Assembly: GCF_900102195.1 (NCBI RefSeq)
Contig: NZ_FNBE01000014.1
Coordinates: 1-64,000, forward strand
Direction of reading: 5' to 3'
Source of the DNA: Pseudonocardia oroxyli
GTDB lineage: Bacteria > Actinomycetota > Actinomycetes > Mycobacteriales > Pseudonocardiaceae
DNA length: 64,000 nucleotides
Each line of letters opens with the position of its first letter. Within the stretch, counting starts at the first letter, position 1. Positions 7,452 through 15,662 of the stretch are shown piece after piece. The translations under genes and the position numbers were made by a program. Below the pieces are notes generated by a model. That model was given only the letters and a program-made list of their open reading frames with translations, searched no databases and was not told the DNA's origin.

Positions 7452-8627
7452 ATGCCTCCCTCCTCGCGCCGCTGGGCGGTGCTGGCAGTCGGCGTGCTCG
7501 CCCAGACCGGCGCGTGCGCCTTCGTGTACGGCATCCCGTTCCTGGTACCGACCCTGCGGGACACCCTCGGCCTGTCGCTCGCCGGGGTCGGCGTCTACGT
7601 CGCGGCCCCGACGACCGGCCTGCTGCTCACCCTGATCGCCTGGGGCGCGACCGCGGACCGCTTCGGGGAACGCCGCGTGATGGGGACCGGCCTGCTGCTC
7701 ACCGCGGCGGCGGTCGGCGCGGTCGCGATCGGGCCGACCTCCCCCGCCGCGGTGCTCACCCTGCTGGTGCTCGGGGGTGCGGCCGCCGCCTCGGTGTTCG
7801 CGGCGAACGGGCGCATGATCATGGGGTGGTTCCCGCGCTCCGAGCGCGGGCTCGCGATGGGCATCCGGCAGACCGCGCAGCCGCTGGGCGTCGCGGTCGC
7901 CGGGCTGGTGCTGCCGGGGCTCGCCATCCGGGTGGGGCCGTTCGCGGCGCTGATCGTGCCGGCCGCGGTGTGTCTGGTGGCCGCCGTGCTCGTCGGGGTG
8001 GTGGTCCGGGACCCGGCGCGCCCGCCGCAGGACGCCGCCCACCCCGTCGGCACGCCCTACCGCTCGCCCGTGCTGTGGCGGGTCCACGCCGCGAGCGCAC
8101 TGCTCGTGGTGCCGCAGTTCGCCATCGCCGCGTTCGGGACCGAGTACCTCGTGCGCCAGCAGGGCTGGGGCGTCGCCGCGGCGGGGGCGTTCATGGCGGT
8201 GGTGCAGATCGCGGGCGCGGTGGGGCGCATCGCGACCGGCGTGTGGTCGGACCGCGCGCGGTCGCGGCTGCGGCCGATGCGACAGCTCGCCGTGGGGGCC
8301 ACCCTGGTGCTGCTGGTCCTCGCCCTCGGAGACGCCGTCGCACCCTGGCTCGCCGTGGTCGCGCTGGCGGTCGGCGGCGTGGTCACGGTGGCGGACAACG
8401 GGTTGGCGTTCACCGCCGTCGCGGAGATCGCCGGTTCGGCCTGGTCGGGCAAGGCGCTCGGGATCCAGAACACGGGGCAGAACGTCGTGTCGTCGCTGAC
8501 CCCGGTCGTGCTCGGCGGGCTGATCGGGGTGACGGGGTACGCCGCCGGGTTCGCGCTGGCGGCGGTGGCGCCGCTGCTCGCCGTCGGGATCACGCCGGTG
8601 CGGGACGAGACTCCGCCGACCTGGTGA
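7452..8627 (+). CDS. MFS transporter
   Basis: This 391-residue membrane protein has about twelve hydrophobic segments and the MFS loop 2-3 signature (WGATADRFGERRVM). MFS proteins move small molecules by proton exchange. A TetR gene converges on it and overlaps its 3' end by 38 bases, and a short inverted repeat overlaps its leader, an arrangement typical of regulated drug or metabolite exporters. The substrate is unknown. Confidence 0.88.
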   Translation: MPPSSRRWAVLAVGVLAQTGACAFVYGIPFLVPTLRDTLGLSLAGVGVYVAAPTTGLLLTLIAWGATADRFGERRVMGTGLLLTAAAVGAVAIGPTSPAAVLTLLVLGGAAAASVFAANGRMIMGWFPRSERGLAMGIRQTAQPLGVAVAGLVLPGLAIRVGPFAALIVPAAVCLVAAVLVGVVVRDPARPPQDAAHPVGTPYRSPVLWRVHAASALLVVPQFAIAAFGTEYLVRQQGWGVAAAGAFMAVVQIAGAVGRIATGVWSDRARSRLRPMRQLAVGATLVLLVLALGDAVAPWLAVVALAVGGVVTVADNGLAFTAVAEIAGSAWSGKALGIQNTGQNVVSSLTPVVLGGLIGVTGYAAGFALAAVAPLLAVGITPVRDETPPTW

Positions 8628-9150
8628 GCGCGCGGGCCAGGAACCGCAGCTCGGGGGCCATGTCGACGCGCTGCGGGGCGTGCCGGTCGACGGAGTGCCG
8701 GTAGCTGACGGCCGAGGCCAGGAGCAGGGCCGCGCTGTCCACCTCGCCCGCGGCGCCCGCGTCGAGCAGGACGCCGCGGATCTCGCCGACGATCCGGTCG
8801 AACCGCTCGTGCAGGGCGTCCCGGACGGACGGGTGGGTGTCGGCCTCGCGCCAGAGCAGGTGGGACAGGACGGCGGAGGAGTCCAGCAGGTCGTCGAGCG
8901 CGGCGACGAGGCGGCACAGGCTCTGCTCCACGTCGCCCGCCACCACCACGGCCGCCCGGTCGACCCGCTCCACGGGAAGCCGCTCGACCAACGCGGACAG
9001 CAGGTCCACCTTGCGGGCGAAGTAGTAGTGCACGAGCCCCTTGGGCACCTCGGCCCGGGCGGCGATGCGCGAGGTGGGCGTGGCGTCGAAACCCTTGGCG
9101 GCGAAGAGCTCCTCCGCGGCGTCGAGGATCCGGTCCCGGGCGTCGGTCAT
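8590..9150 (-). CDS. TetR-family transcriptional regulator
   Basis: This 186-residue regulator has a clear N-terminal helix-turn-helix (TSRIAARAEVPKGLVHYYFARK, about residues 26-47) and a helical ligand domain. It overlaps the end of the MFS gene in the opposite direction and probably controls that exporter. The leader before its ATG (9150) is only 22 bases from the terminator hairpin of the upstream gene, so it needs its own promoter in that short gap or some readthrough. Confidence 0.9.
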   Translation of the reverse strand: MTDARDRILDAAEELFAAKGFDATPTSRIAARAEVPKGLVHYYFARKVDLLSALVERLPVERVDRAAVVVAGDVEQSLCRLVAALDDLLDSSAVLSHLLWREADTHPSVRDALHERFDRIVGEIRGVLLDAGAAGEVDSAALLLASAVSYRHSVDRHAPQRVDMAPELRFLARALTRSAESRPAPA

Positions 9151-9172
9151 CGCGCTCCCTGGAATGACGGAG

Positions 9173-9207
9173 GGATCCCGCCTCCGGTGTCACCGGAGGC
9201 GGGATCC
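9173..9207 (-). terminator. 16-bp perfect hairpin after the SPW gene
   Basis: Bases 9173-9188 pair perfectly with 9192-9207 around a three-base loop. The hairpin lies 19 bases after the SPW gene stop, in the direction of its transcription, and before the tetR gene. There is no clear U-run, as is common in GC-rich actinobacteria. Confidence 0.75.
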
Positions 9208-9226
9208 TTCACTCGGTCGCCGGCAC

Positions 9227-9580
9227 TCAGTGGGCGATCACGCCGCGGTGCGCGGCGGTGGCCGCGGGCAGCGCGGTGGCGGCGACGATCACCGCGAGCG
9301 CACCCCCGACCCAACTCGTCCACGACGCGCCCGCCAGGTCGCTGTAGCCCATCACCCACGGGGCGATGAACAGCAGCACGCCGAGCACGCCGTGCCCGTA
9401 CTCACTGGCCACCGAGCCCGGCTGCGCGAGCGACCAGAGCCCGGTCAGCGCGAGCACCACGCCGAGCACGACGAGCGTCCACGCCGCCGCCGTGCTGACG
9501 GTCACCACGATGGGCGACAGCGCCACCAGGACACCGATCACCAGAGCGGCCCAGTCCTGCCACCGCGTCCACGCCTTCAT
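9227..9580 (-). CDS. SPW-repeat membrane protein
   Basis: This 117-residue membrane protein has about four hydrophobic helices and two copies of a motif related to SPW: LSPIVVTVS near residue 21 and APWVMGYS near residue 73, the pattern of the SPW-repeat family. Its function is not known in the family. A GGAGGG lies upstream; it could serve the ATG at 9580 or a GTG nine bases earlier. It diverges from a hemerythrin-like gene and ends at a strong hairpin. Confidence 0.8.
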   Translation of the reverse strand: MKAWTRWQDWAALVIGVLVALSPIVVTVSTAAAWTLVVLGVVLALTGLWSLAQPGSVASEYGHGVLGVLLFIAPWVMGYSDLAGASWTSWVGGALAVIVAATALPAATAAHRGVIAH

Positions 9581-9728
9581 CGCGATCACTTCCCTCCAGA
9601 GGTTCTTCCCTGATGACTCCGGTCTACGCCTGACTGGCCGCCCGGTCAAGAATCGTCGCAAGTTCGTGACAAGTGAGACCCAAGCGGGGTGCCGCACGCT
9701 TGCGACACCGACCACGAAGGAGCCCACC

Positions 9729-10397
9729 ATGTCCTGCCCCACGACGACGCCGAACCTCCTGGGGCTGCGCGTGCTGCACCGGACGATGCGCGCCGACCTG
9801 CACCGGCTGACCGCCCTGGTGGAGCGGCTCGCGGACCTGCGGGCCGCGATCGGGACCAAGCGCGCCAAGGCGCTCGACGCCTGGATCCGGGGGCTGTGTG
9901 CGGAGATCCACCACCATCACCTGGCCGAGGACGAGATCGCCTGGCCGGTCATCGAGCGGCACGCGGGTGCGGCGGCCGACCTGACCGGGCTCTCCGACGA
10001 CCACGCCGCCCTGGGCCCCCTGCTCGCGGACGTCCGGAAGGCGTCGACGGCGCTGGTCCGCGGCCCGTCGGCGGAGCTGCCCGCACAGGCGGGCGCGCTG
10101 GCGGGGCGGCTCGCTCGGCTGCGCGACACCCTCGACGAACACATCGCGGACGAGGAGCGCGAGATCTTCCCGATCATCGAGCGCTACGTGCCCGCCGCCG
10201 AGTGGGACGCGGTGACCAGGGGCGTCGCGCGGATGGCGGGCGGGCCCGGGCCCGCGTTCCAGGTCCCGCGGATCCTCGACGTCGCCACCCCGGAGGAGCT
10301 CGCCGCCCTCCGCGCGGAGGCGGGCCCGCTCCTGCCGATCATGGCCGCGGCCCTGCGCCCGGGCCACCGCCGCCGCGAACGCCTGGTCTTCGGCTGA
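9729..10397 (+). CDS. Hemerythrin-like (HHE domain) protein
   Basis: This 222-residue cytoplasmic protein has the spaced histidines and acidic residues of a hemerythrin HHE four-helix bundle: VLHRTMRADLH, EIHHHHLAEDE, SDDHAALG and LDEHIADEEREIFP. Such domains hold a non-haem di-iron site and are linked to oxygen, nitric oxide or redox sensing. The ATG at 9729 follows an AAGGAG. It diverges from the SPW gene, and its stop codon lies within the outer arm of the palindromic repeat at 10395-10470. Confidence 0.88.
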   Translation: MSCPTTTPNLLGLRVLHRTMRADLHRLTALVERLADLRAAIGTKRAKALDAWIRGLCAEIHHHHLAEDEIAWPVIERHAGAAADLTGLSDDHAALGPLLADVRKASTALVRGPSAELPAQAGALAGRLARLRDTLDEHIADEEREIFPIIERYVPAAEWDAVTRGVARMAGGPGPAFQVPRILDVATPEELAALRAEAGPLLPIMAAALRPGHRRRERLVFG

Positions 10398-10470
10398 CCT
10401 GCGGCGCTCGTGCGTGGTAAGTGGTGCTCTGGCACCACTTACCACGCACGGGCGCCGGAGGCGCAGGTCA
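10395..10470. repeat. Palindromic repeat (42-bp core, copy 1), bidirectional terminator
   Basis: A perfect 19-bp stem (10409-10427 with 10432-10450) closes a four-base loop TCTG. An outer 9-bp arm, TGACCTGCG at 10395-10403, pairs with CGCAGGTCA at 10462-10470, and these arms contain the stop codons of both flanking convergent genes. The same 42-bp core occurs in opposite orientation at 20252-20293. It is well placed to terminate both transcripts. Confidence 0.85.
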
Positions 10471-11484
10471 GCGGCGGGAGCGGGTGGCGGCCTCGGCGAG
10501 GATCGGCAGGTAGTCGTCGAGCACCCAGGGGATGGACAGGACCGAGGGGCTCGAGCTCGCCGCCACCCGGTCCGCCCCGACGATCGGCGCGTAGCCGTCC
10601 GCCCGTACCGCGGGCATGGTCGCGACGGCGGGCTCGGCCCGGAACGCGGCGTCGAGGTCCGGGGAGCCGAAGAAGCCGACGAGCAGGTCGGACTGCACGC
10701 GCGGGAGCAGCTCGCCGCTCACCGTGTAGTAGACCGCGTCCCCCGCGGGCGCGTTCTCCTCGACGAACGGGGCCGTCCGCAGGCCCATGTCCTCCAGCAG
10801 CCGCACCCGGACGTCGGTGGGCCGGAAGACACCGAGCTGCCCGGAGTCCATCCCGCCCGTGTAGACGAACGTGGCGCCCGCGAGCTGCGGGTACTCCCGG
10901 GTCGCGGCCGCGAGCCGGGCCTGGGTGGCGACGACGAGCTGCTCGGCCTCCGCCGTCCTCCCCAGGGCGCGGCCCGCGATCCGGGTCTGGTCCTGCCAGC
11001 TCGTGGCGTACGCCGCGTCCGGGTAGGCGACCACGGGTGCGATGCGGGACAGGGTGTCGTACTGGGCCCGGTCCAGCCCCGAGTAGGTGGCGAGGATGAG
11101 GTCCGGGGCCGCGGCGGCGGTCTCCTCGAACGCGACGGGCTCCAGCGCGCGGCCCGCGATCCGGGGCATCTCCTTGCCGCGCAACGCATCCCGCACCCAG
11201 GGCAACACGCCCTCGGCGTCCCCGCCGTACTCGAAGAACGGCATCACGACGGGGACCACGCCCAGCGCGATCGCCACGTCCTGGTTCGCCGCGCTCACCG
11301 TCGCGACGCGCTGCGGCGGCGACTGAATCGTCGTGGACCCGAAGGCGTGCGGGATCGTCACCGGGTAGCCGGCGCCACCGGGCCCGCCCCCGGTCGTCGA
11401 CCCGCCGGAGCAGGCCGCGAGGGCGAGCGCCGACGCGGCCAACGCGCCGGTGCCGAGGAACGAGCGGCGGGACAGGACGGACAC
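10468..11484 (-). CDS. Iron-siderophore ABC substrate-binding lipoprotein
   Basis: This 338-residue lipoprotein of the FecB/FepB type captures ferric siderophores outside the membrane. It has an SRRSFLG twin-arginine-like motif, a lipobox ending LAAC, and the two-lobe family pattern (PQRVATVSAANQDVAIALGVVPV; PDLILATYSGL). No cognate permease or ATPase is nearby, so it must share a transporter encoded elsewhere. A degenerate IdeR-like sequence, AGGAGACCCTAAC, lies about 30 bases upstream of the start. Confidence 0.9.
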   Translation of the reverse strand: MSVLSRRSFLGTGALAASALALAACSGGSTTGGGPGGAGYPVTIPHAFGSTTIQSPPQRVATVSAANQDVAIALGVVPVVMPFFEYGGDAEGVLPWVRDALRGKEMPRIAGRALEPVAFEETAAAAPDLILATYSGLDRAQYDTLSRIAPVVAYPDAAYATSWQDQTRIAGRALGRTAEAEQLVVATQARLAAATREYPQLAGATFVYTGGMDSGQLGVFRPTDVRVRLLEDMGLRTAPFVEENAPAGDAVYYTVSGELLPRVQSDLLVGFFGSPDLDAAFRAEPAVATMPAVRADGYAPIVGADRVAASSSPSVLSIPWVLDDYLPILAEAATRSRR

Positions 11485-11580
11485 GAGCGACTCCCCGATC
11501 GACGACGAAGCAAGGAGACCCTAACTCGGACATCTCCCCCACCGGCCCACCCGGGTCCCCGCCCCGGCCATACTGGGGAG

Positions 11581-12411
11581 GTGTTCGGACGCGGCCGGGA
11601 ACGTGGCAGAGAGCGCAAGGCCGTGCAGGAGGCGCTGGACCTGCTGGAGCAGCGTGCGCTGTTCGCCGAGAAGGTCGACTGGAGCACCGTGCGGGACGAG
11701 GTGACCGCCGTCGCCGAGGACCCCGAGCAGCTGGAGCTGAAGCTGTTCCACCTGGTCCGGGAGGTGGGCGGACCGCACAGCGGGGTCCGCAGGCCGCGGC
11801 GCGCGCCGGGTGACCCGGAGCTCCCTGCGGTCGAGATGCAGGGCGAGGCCGCGGTCGTCACGCTGCCCGCCTGTCACGAGCGGGACGCCGGGGTCTACCT
11901 CGAGGCGGGCCGGGCGGCGCTGGCCGAGGTCGAGCCGGAGCGGTGGATCGTGGACCTGAGCGGCGTCGGCTCCGGCTCGATGTGGCCGCTCCTCGCGGCC
12001 GCCGCGCCGCTGCTGCGCGGGGACGGGGAGATCGGCGCGTTCGTCGACCGGGCGGGCGGGTCGCAGCCGTGGGCGCTGGCCGAGGGCGTGCTCGCCCGCG
12101 GTCGGACCCCGGTGCTCCCGGTGGATCCCGTCCGGCGGCAGGGCGCGGTGTCGGTGCTGACCGACGGGTACACGGCGAGCGCGGGCGAGGGCGTCGCCGT
12201 CGCGTTCCGGGGGCTGCCGGACGTCCGCTCCTACGGCGCGCCCACGCTGGGTTTCAGCACCGGGACCGAGACCGCGCTCCTGCCGGACGGCCTGGTCCTC
12301 ACCGTCGCCACCAGCCGCTTCGCCGATCGCACCGGCGAGGTCTACGGCGGCCGGATCGCCCCGGACGTGCAGACCGACGACCCGCTGAGCATGGCGCTCT
12401 GGGACCTCTGA
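11581..12411 (+). CDS. S41 family peptidase-like protein
   Basis: This 276-residue protein resembles S41 (tail-specific/C-terminal processing) peptidases in its C-terminal half. A helical N-terminal segment (EALDLLEQRALFAEKVDWSTVR) precedes the catalytic fold, and the serine motif is TDGYTASAGEGVAVAF. I see no signal peptide or PDZ domain. The GTG at 11581 has a CATACT element six bases upstream, which fits leaderless transcription. It converges on the VWA gene across a palindromic repeat array. Confidence 0.75.
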   Translation: MFGRGRERGRERKAVQEALDLLEQRALFAEKVDWSTVRDEVTAVAEDPEQLELKLFHLVREVGGPHSGVRRPRRAPGDPELPAVEMQGEAAVVTLPACHERDAGVYLEAGRAALAEVEPERWIVDLSGVGSGSMWPLLAAAAPLLRGDGEIGAFVDRAGGSQPWALAEGVLARGRTPVLPVDPVRRQGAVSVLTDGYTASAGEGVAVAFRGLPDVRSYGAPTLGFSTGTETALLPDGLVLTVATSRFADRTGEVYGGRIAPDVQTDDPLSMALWDL

Positions 12412-12419
12412 CCTCGGCG

Positions 12420-12479
12420 CATTATGGAGCCATAATGGCTGTTTCGGGGCCTCAGAACGGCATCATGGTTCCATAATGC
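12420..12479. repeat. CCATAATG palindrome array, locus 1 (two units)
   Basis: Two related palindromes lie about 41 bases apart: CATTATGG-AG-CCATAATG (12420-12437) and GCATCATGG-TT-CCATAATGC (12460-12479). The spacer contains TTTCGGGGCCTCAGAACG, which is also related between loci. The array lies between convergent genes; similar arrays occur at 46568-46627 and 61481-61583. Confidence 0.85.
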
Positions 12480-12485
12480 CCCGGG

Positions 12486-13898
12486 TCAGACGGGGAGGAG
12501 CGCCTCCACCACGTCCGCGAGCTGGCCCGCGGTGCGGCACTCGTGCATGGGGATGACGTCGGCGTAGCGCGTGGCGGCCGAATCCCCTGTGCCCCATTGG
12601 CGTCTCGGCTCGGGGTTGAGCCAGTGCGCGTGCCGGGCCACACCGATCATCCGGCGCAGGGCGGTGAGGTTCGGGTCGCGGTAGTTCGTCCGCGCGTCGC
12701 CCAGGATCAGCAGCGAGGTCTTGGACGTGATCGCCTCGCCCCAGTGCTCGGCGAAGCTGCCGAGGGCGTGGCCGTAGTCGCTGTGCCCGTCGAAGGCCGT
12801 GAGGTCGGCCTCGCGCAGCACCCGCTGCATGACGCCGGACAGCTCGGCCCCCGGCTCGAACAGGTGCGTGACCTCGTCCGTCTTCTCCACGAACGCGAAC
12901 ACGCGCACCTTGGAGAACTGCTCGCGCAGCGCCTGGACCAGCAGCAACGTGAAGTGCGAGAACCCCGCGACCGAGCCCGAGACGTCACACAGGATGACCA
13001 GCTCGGGGCGCCCCGGGCGGCGGGTCCGGTAGGCGGGCTTCATCGGCACGCCGCCGGTGGACATGCTGCGCCGCAACGTGCGCCGCATGTCGAGCTGCCC
13101 GCGCTTGGCGTGCTTGCGGCGCACCGCGAGCCGGGCGGCGAGCCTGCGCGCCAACGGGTGCACGGTCCGGCGCAGCTGGGCGAGCTGCTCGGCGTAGGCG
13201 GACAGGAACTCCACCTGTTCGGCCTGCTTCGGGACGGCGGTCTTGGCCACCTGGTCCCGCCCGCGCTGCTCGGCGGTCCGGCGGCGGACCTCGTCCTGCA
13301 CGAGCTGCCGGAACCGGGCGATCCGGTCCCGGATCTCGCGGCGGCGGACCTCGTCGGTGAACGCGTCGTCCCCCGGCTGCGACAGCGCCGCCATGATCTG
13401 CGCGAGCAGCGTCTCCGGCGACATCAGCCGCAGCGCCTGGTACGCCGACCAGCTCGGCTGCGTGTTCATGCCCTGCACGCCGGTGCCGGTGGCCCCCGCC
13501 GTGCCCAACGCGTCGACGGCGGCGCGGGCGAGCTCGCGCAGCCGCTCCTCGTCCCCGTCCCGGAGCAGGTCGGCCAGCAGGTCACGGAGCCGGTCGACGT
13601 CGACCGGGCCGCCCTCGCCGTCCCGCGGGACCTCGATCGAGCCGGTCGCTGCGCCGAGCGCGGGTGGGAAGTACAGGTCGAAGAGCGTGTCGAAGACCTG
13701 ACGCTGTCCGGACCGGCGCAGCAGCGCGGCGGCGAGCCCCTCGCGGAACTCGGTGCGGCGCAGCAGGTCCAGGGCGGTGATCACCTCGGCGGCGTCCACG
13801 GTCTCCCCCGGTCCCACCGCGACCCCGTGGGTCCGCAGGGCCCCGACGAACGCGACCAGGTGGCCGGGGATGCCGTGTTCGGGCGCCTCGACGGTCAT
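12486..13898 (-). CDS. VWA domain protein, CoxE-like
   Basis: This 470-residue cytoplasmic protein ends in a von Willebrand A domain with the metal site VILCDVSGSVAGFSHFT and a helical, charged middle region. CoxE-like VWA proteins work with a MoxR-type AAA+ ATPase in cofactor insertion or activation of enzymes. Its ATG shares one base with the stop of the MoxR gene (TGATG), so the two are translationally coupled. No carbon monoxide dehydrogenase or other client is nearby, so the target is unknown. Confidence 0.9.
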   Translation of the reverse strand: MTVEAPEHGIPGHLVAFVGALRTHGVAVGPGETVDAAEVITALDLLRRTEFREGLAAALLRRSGQRQVFDTLFDLYFPPALGAATGSIEVPRDGEGGPVDVDRLRDLLADLLRDGDEERLRELARAAVDALGTAGATGTGVQGMNTQPSWSAYQALRLMSPETLLAQIMAALSQPGDDAFTDEVRRREIRDRIARFRQLVQDEVRRRTAEQRGRDQVAKTAVPKQAEQVEFLSAYAEQLAQLRRTVHPLARRLAARLAVRRKHAKRGQLDMRRTLRRSMSTGGVPMKPAYRTRRPGRPELVILCDVSGSVAGFSHFTLLLVQALREQFSKVRVFAFVEKTDEVTHLFEPGAELSGVMQRVLREADLTAFDGHSDYGHALGSFAEHWGEAITSKTSLLILGDARTNYRDPNLTALRRMIGVARHAHWLNPEPRRQWGTGDSAATRYADVIPMHECRTAGQLADVVEALLPV

Positions 13899-14773
13899 CA
13901 GTTCAGCCTCAGCTCCGCGGTCGCCTTGGTCTGGTCCGAGTGGTGCTTGAGCACGACGCCGAGGGTGGCCCGCACGGCCTCGTCGTCGAGGGTGTCCATG
14001 CCCAGGGCCAGCAGTGTCCGCCCCCAGTCGATGGTCTCCGCCACCGAGGGGACCTTGCGCAGCTCCATGGCCCGCAGCACGCGCACGGTGCGCACGAGGG
14101 AGTCGACCAGGGACTCCGGCAGCTCCGGGACGCGGGTGAGCACGATCCGGCGCTCGAGGTCCGGGTCCGGGAAGTCCAGGTGCAGGAACAGGCAGCGCCG
14201 CTTGAGGGCCTCGGACAGCTCCCGCGTGGAGTTGGAGGTGAGCAGCGCGAAGGGCTTGCGGGTCGCGGTCACCGTGCCCATCTCCGGGATGGAGACCTGG
14301 TAGTCCGACAGGACCTCCAACAGCAGGCCCTCGACCTCGACGTCCGCCTTGTCCATCTCGTCGATCAGCAGGACGGTCGGGTCCTCCCGGCGGATGGCCG
14401 TGAGCAGCGGGCGCGGGAGCAGGAACTCCTCGGAGAACACGTCGTCCCGCGTGGCGTCCCAGTCCTCGTTCCCCTGGCCCGCGGTGATGCGCAGCAGCTG
14501 CTTGGCGTGGTTCCACTCGTACAGTGCGCGGGCCTCGTCGATGCCCTCGTAGCACTGCAGCCGGACCAGCCCGGACTCGGTCGACGCGGCGACCGCCTTC
14601 GCGAGCTCGGTCTTCCCGACGCCCGCGGGGCCCTCCACGAGCAACGGCTTGCCGAGCCGGTCGGCGAGGTACACGGTCGTCGCCACGGCCGTCGAGGCCA
14701 GGTAGCCGACGCTCGCCAGGCGCTCGGTGACCTCGTCGACGGACCCGAACAGCGGTGACTGGGTGGCCTTCAC
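13898..14773 (-). CDS. MoxR-type AAA+ ATPase
   Basis: This 291-residue AAA+ chaperone has Walker A (GPAGVGKTE), Walker B (VLLIDEMDKAD) and the sensor region LLTSNSTRELSEALKRRCLFLHLDFPD. The MoxR family remodels client proteins together with VWA-domain partners, one of which is encoded directly downstream with a one-base overlap. The GTG at 14773 gives the usual N-terminus (VKATQSPLFGSVDEV); an earlier in-frame GTG at 14860 would add 29 unrelated residues. Confidence 0.9.
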   Translation of the reverse strand: MKATQSPLFGSVDEVTERLASVGYLASTAVATTVYLADRLGKPLLVEGPAGVGKTELAKAVAASTESGLVRLQCYEGIDEARALYEWNHAKQLLRITAGQGNEDWDATRDDVFSEEFLLPRPLLTAIRREDPTVLLIDEMDKADVEVEGLLLEVLSDYQVSIPEMGTVTATRKPFALLTSNSTRELSEALKRRCLFLHLDFPDPDLERRIVLTRVPELPESLVDSLVRTVRVLRAMELRKVPSVAETIDWGRTLLALGMDTLDDEAVRATLGVVLKHHSDQTKATAELRLN

Positions 14774-14847
14774 CGTCTCATCGTGCCTGGTGCACCCCGA
14801 CTTCGCCCAGAGGATCCGATCGAGCGTTCGGTAATGGGCGTCACACC

Positions 14848-14876
14848 TTGACGCAACCAACCGATTGCCATACTTT
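14848..14876 (+). promoter_or_regulatory. Sigma-70-type promoter of the SRPBCC-arsR operon
   Basis: TTGACG (14848-14853) and TACTTT (14871-14876) are separated by 17 bases, an unusually good match for this genome. The start of transcription would fall near 14883, inside the inverted repeat at 14882-14897. Confidence 0.65.
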
Positions 14877-14881
14877 GAGTC

Positions 14882-14897
14882 GCAACCCTACAGTTGC
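14882..14897. promoter_or_regulatory. Inverted repeat, possible ArsR operator
   Basis: GCAAC-CCTACA-GTTGC is an inverted repeat at the expected transcription start of the operon that encodes an ArsR regulator. Repression by that protein is inferred from position. Confidence 0.45.
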
Positions 14898-14914
14898 TAC
14901 CCGGAGGAGGTCCG

Positions 14915-15343
14915 ATGGGTTTCCCGGACCGCATCGCCCGCACCGTCGACGTCGCCCGCCCGCCCGAGCGGGTCTGGACCGCGCTGACCACGCCCGAGGG
15001 GCTCGCGGCCTGGTTCGGCCGGCAGGCCCGGATCGACCTGCGTCCCGGCGGGGCGGGCAGCCTGAGCTGGGAGGACCACACCACCGACTTCCGGGTCGAG
15101 CGGATCGAGGAGCCGCACGTGTTCGGCTTCACCTGGCGCATCCACGGGCTGCCGGACGCCGATCCCCGCCGCACGTACGTCGAGTTCACCCTCGAGCCGA
15201 CCGGCACGGGCACCCGGCTGACCGTCGTCGAGACCGGGTTCGCCCAGCTCTCCCCCGCCGAGTACGAGGTCTCCTACAGCGGGAACGTCAAGGGGTGGGC
15301 GGCCGAGCTGGACGAGCTGGTGTCCTACCTCGATGGTGTCTGA
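14915..15343 (+). CDS. SRPBCC / AHSA1-domain protein
   Basis: This 142-residue protein has the AHSA1/SRPBCC helix-grip fold pattern (RTVDVARPPERVWTALTTPEGLAAWFG at the start; GWAAELDELVSYL at the end). The fold forms a hydrophobic cavity. Members next to ArsR regulators are common in actinobacteria, but their ligands are mostly unknown. GGAGGAGG precedes the ATG at 14915. Its end overlaps the arsR start by 11 bases. Confidence 0.88.
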   Translation: MGFPDRIARTVDVARPPERVWTALTTPEGLAAWFGRQARIDLRPGGAGSLSWEDHTTDFRVERIEEPHVFGFTWRIHGLPDADPRRTYVEFTLEPTGTGTRLTVVETGFAQLSPAEYEVSYSGNVKGWAAELDELVSYLDGV

Positions 15344-15662
15344 CGAGGAGGTCGCGGAGCAGGTCTTCACCGCGCTCGCCGACCCCACCCGGCGGCAGCT
15401 GCTCGCCGAGCTCGCCGCGGGCGGGCCCGCCACCGCCACCGACCTCGCCGGTCGGCTGCCCATCAGCAGGCAGGCGATCGCCAAGCACCTGGGCCTGCTC
15501 ACCGAGGCGGGCCTGCTCACCGCCGAACCCGGCGAACGCCGCCGGGTCCGGTACCGCGTGCGGTCCGCACCGATGCGGATCGCCCAGCGCTTCCTCGCGG
15601 CCCTCTCCCGGGACTGGGACGACCGCCTCGACGCGCTGACGAGGCACCTGGAGGAGTCATGA
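15333..15662 (+). CDS. ArsR-family winged-helix regulator
   Basis: This 109-residue DNA-binding protein has the ArsR pattern ADPTRRQLLAELAAGGPATATDLAGRLPISRQAIAKHLGLLTEAGL. No cysteine metal site is visible, so it belongs to the non-metal group that pairs with SRPBCC proteins. It overlaps the SRPBCC gene by 11 bases and the next gene by 4 (ATGA), so the three form one coupled operon. It probably regulates its own operon through the GCAAC/GTTGC repeat. Confidence 0.92.
   Translation: MVSDEEVAEQVFTALADPTRRQLLAELAAGGPATATDLAGRLPISRQAIAKHLGLLTEAGLLTAEPGERRRVRYRVRSAPMRIAQRFLAALSRDWDDRLDALTRHLEES

Noticed and set aside
9655-9706. GTCGCAAG and CTTGCGAC inverted repeat between the SPW and hemerythrin-like genes
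   Set aside because: The arms are only 8 bases and separated by 36; chance is a fair explanation and no regulator is linked.
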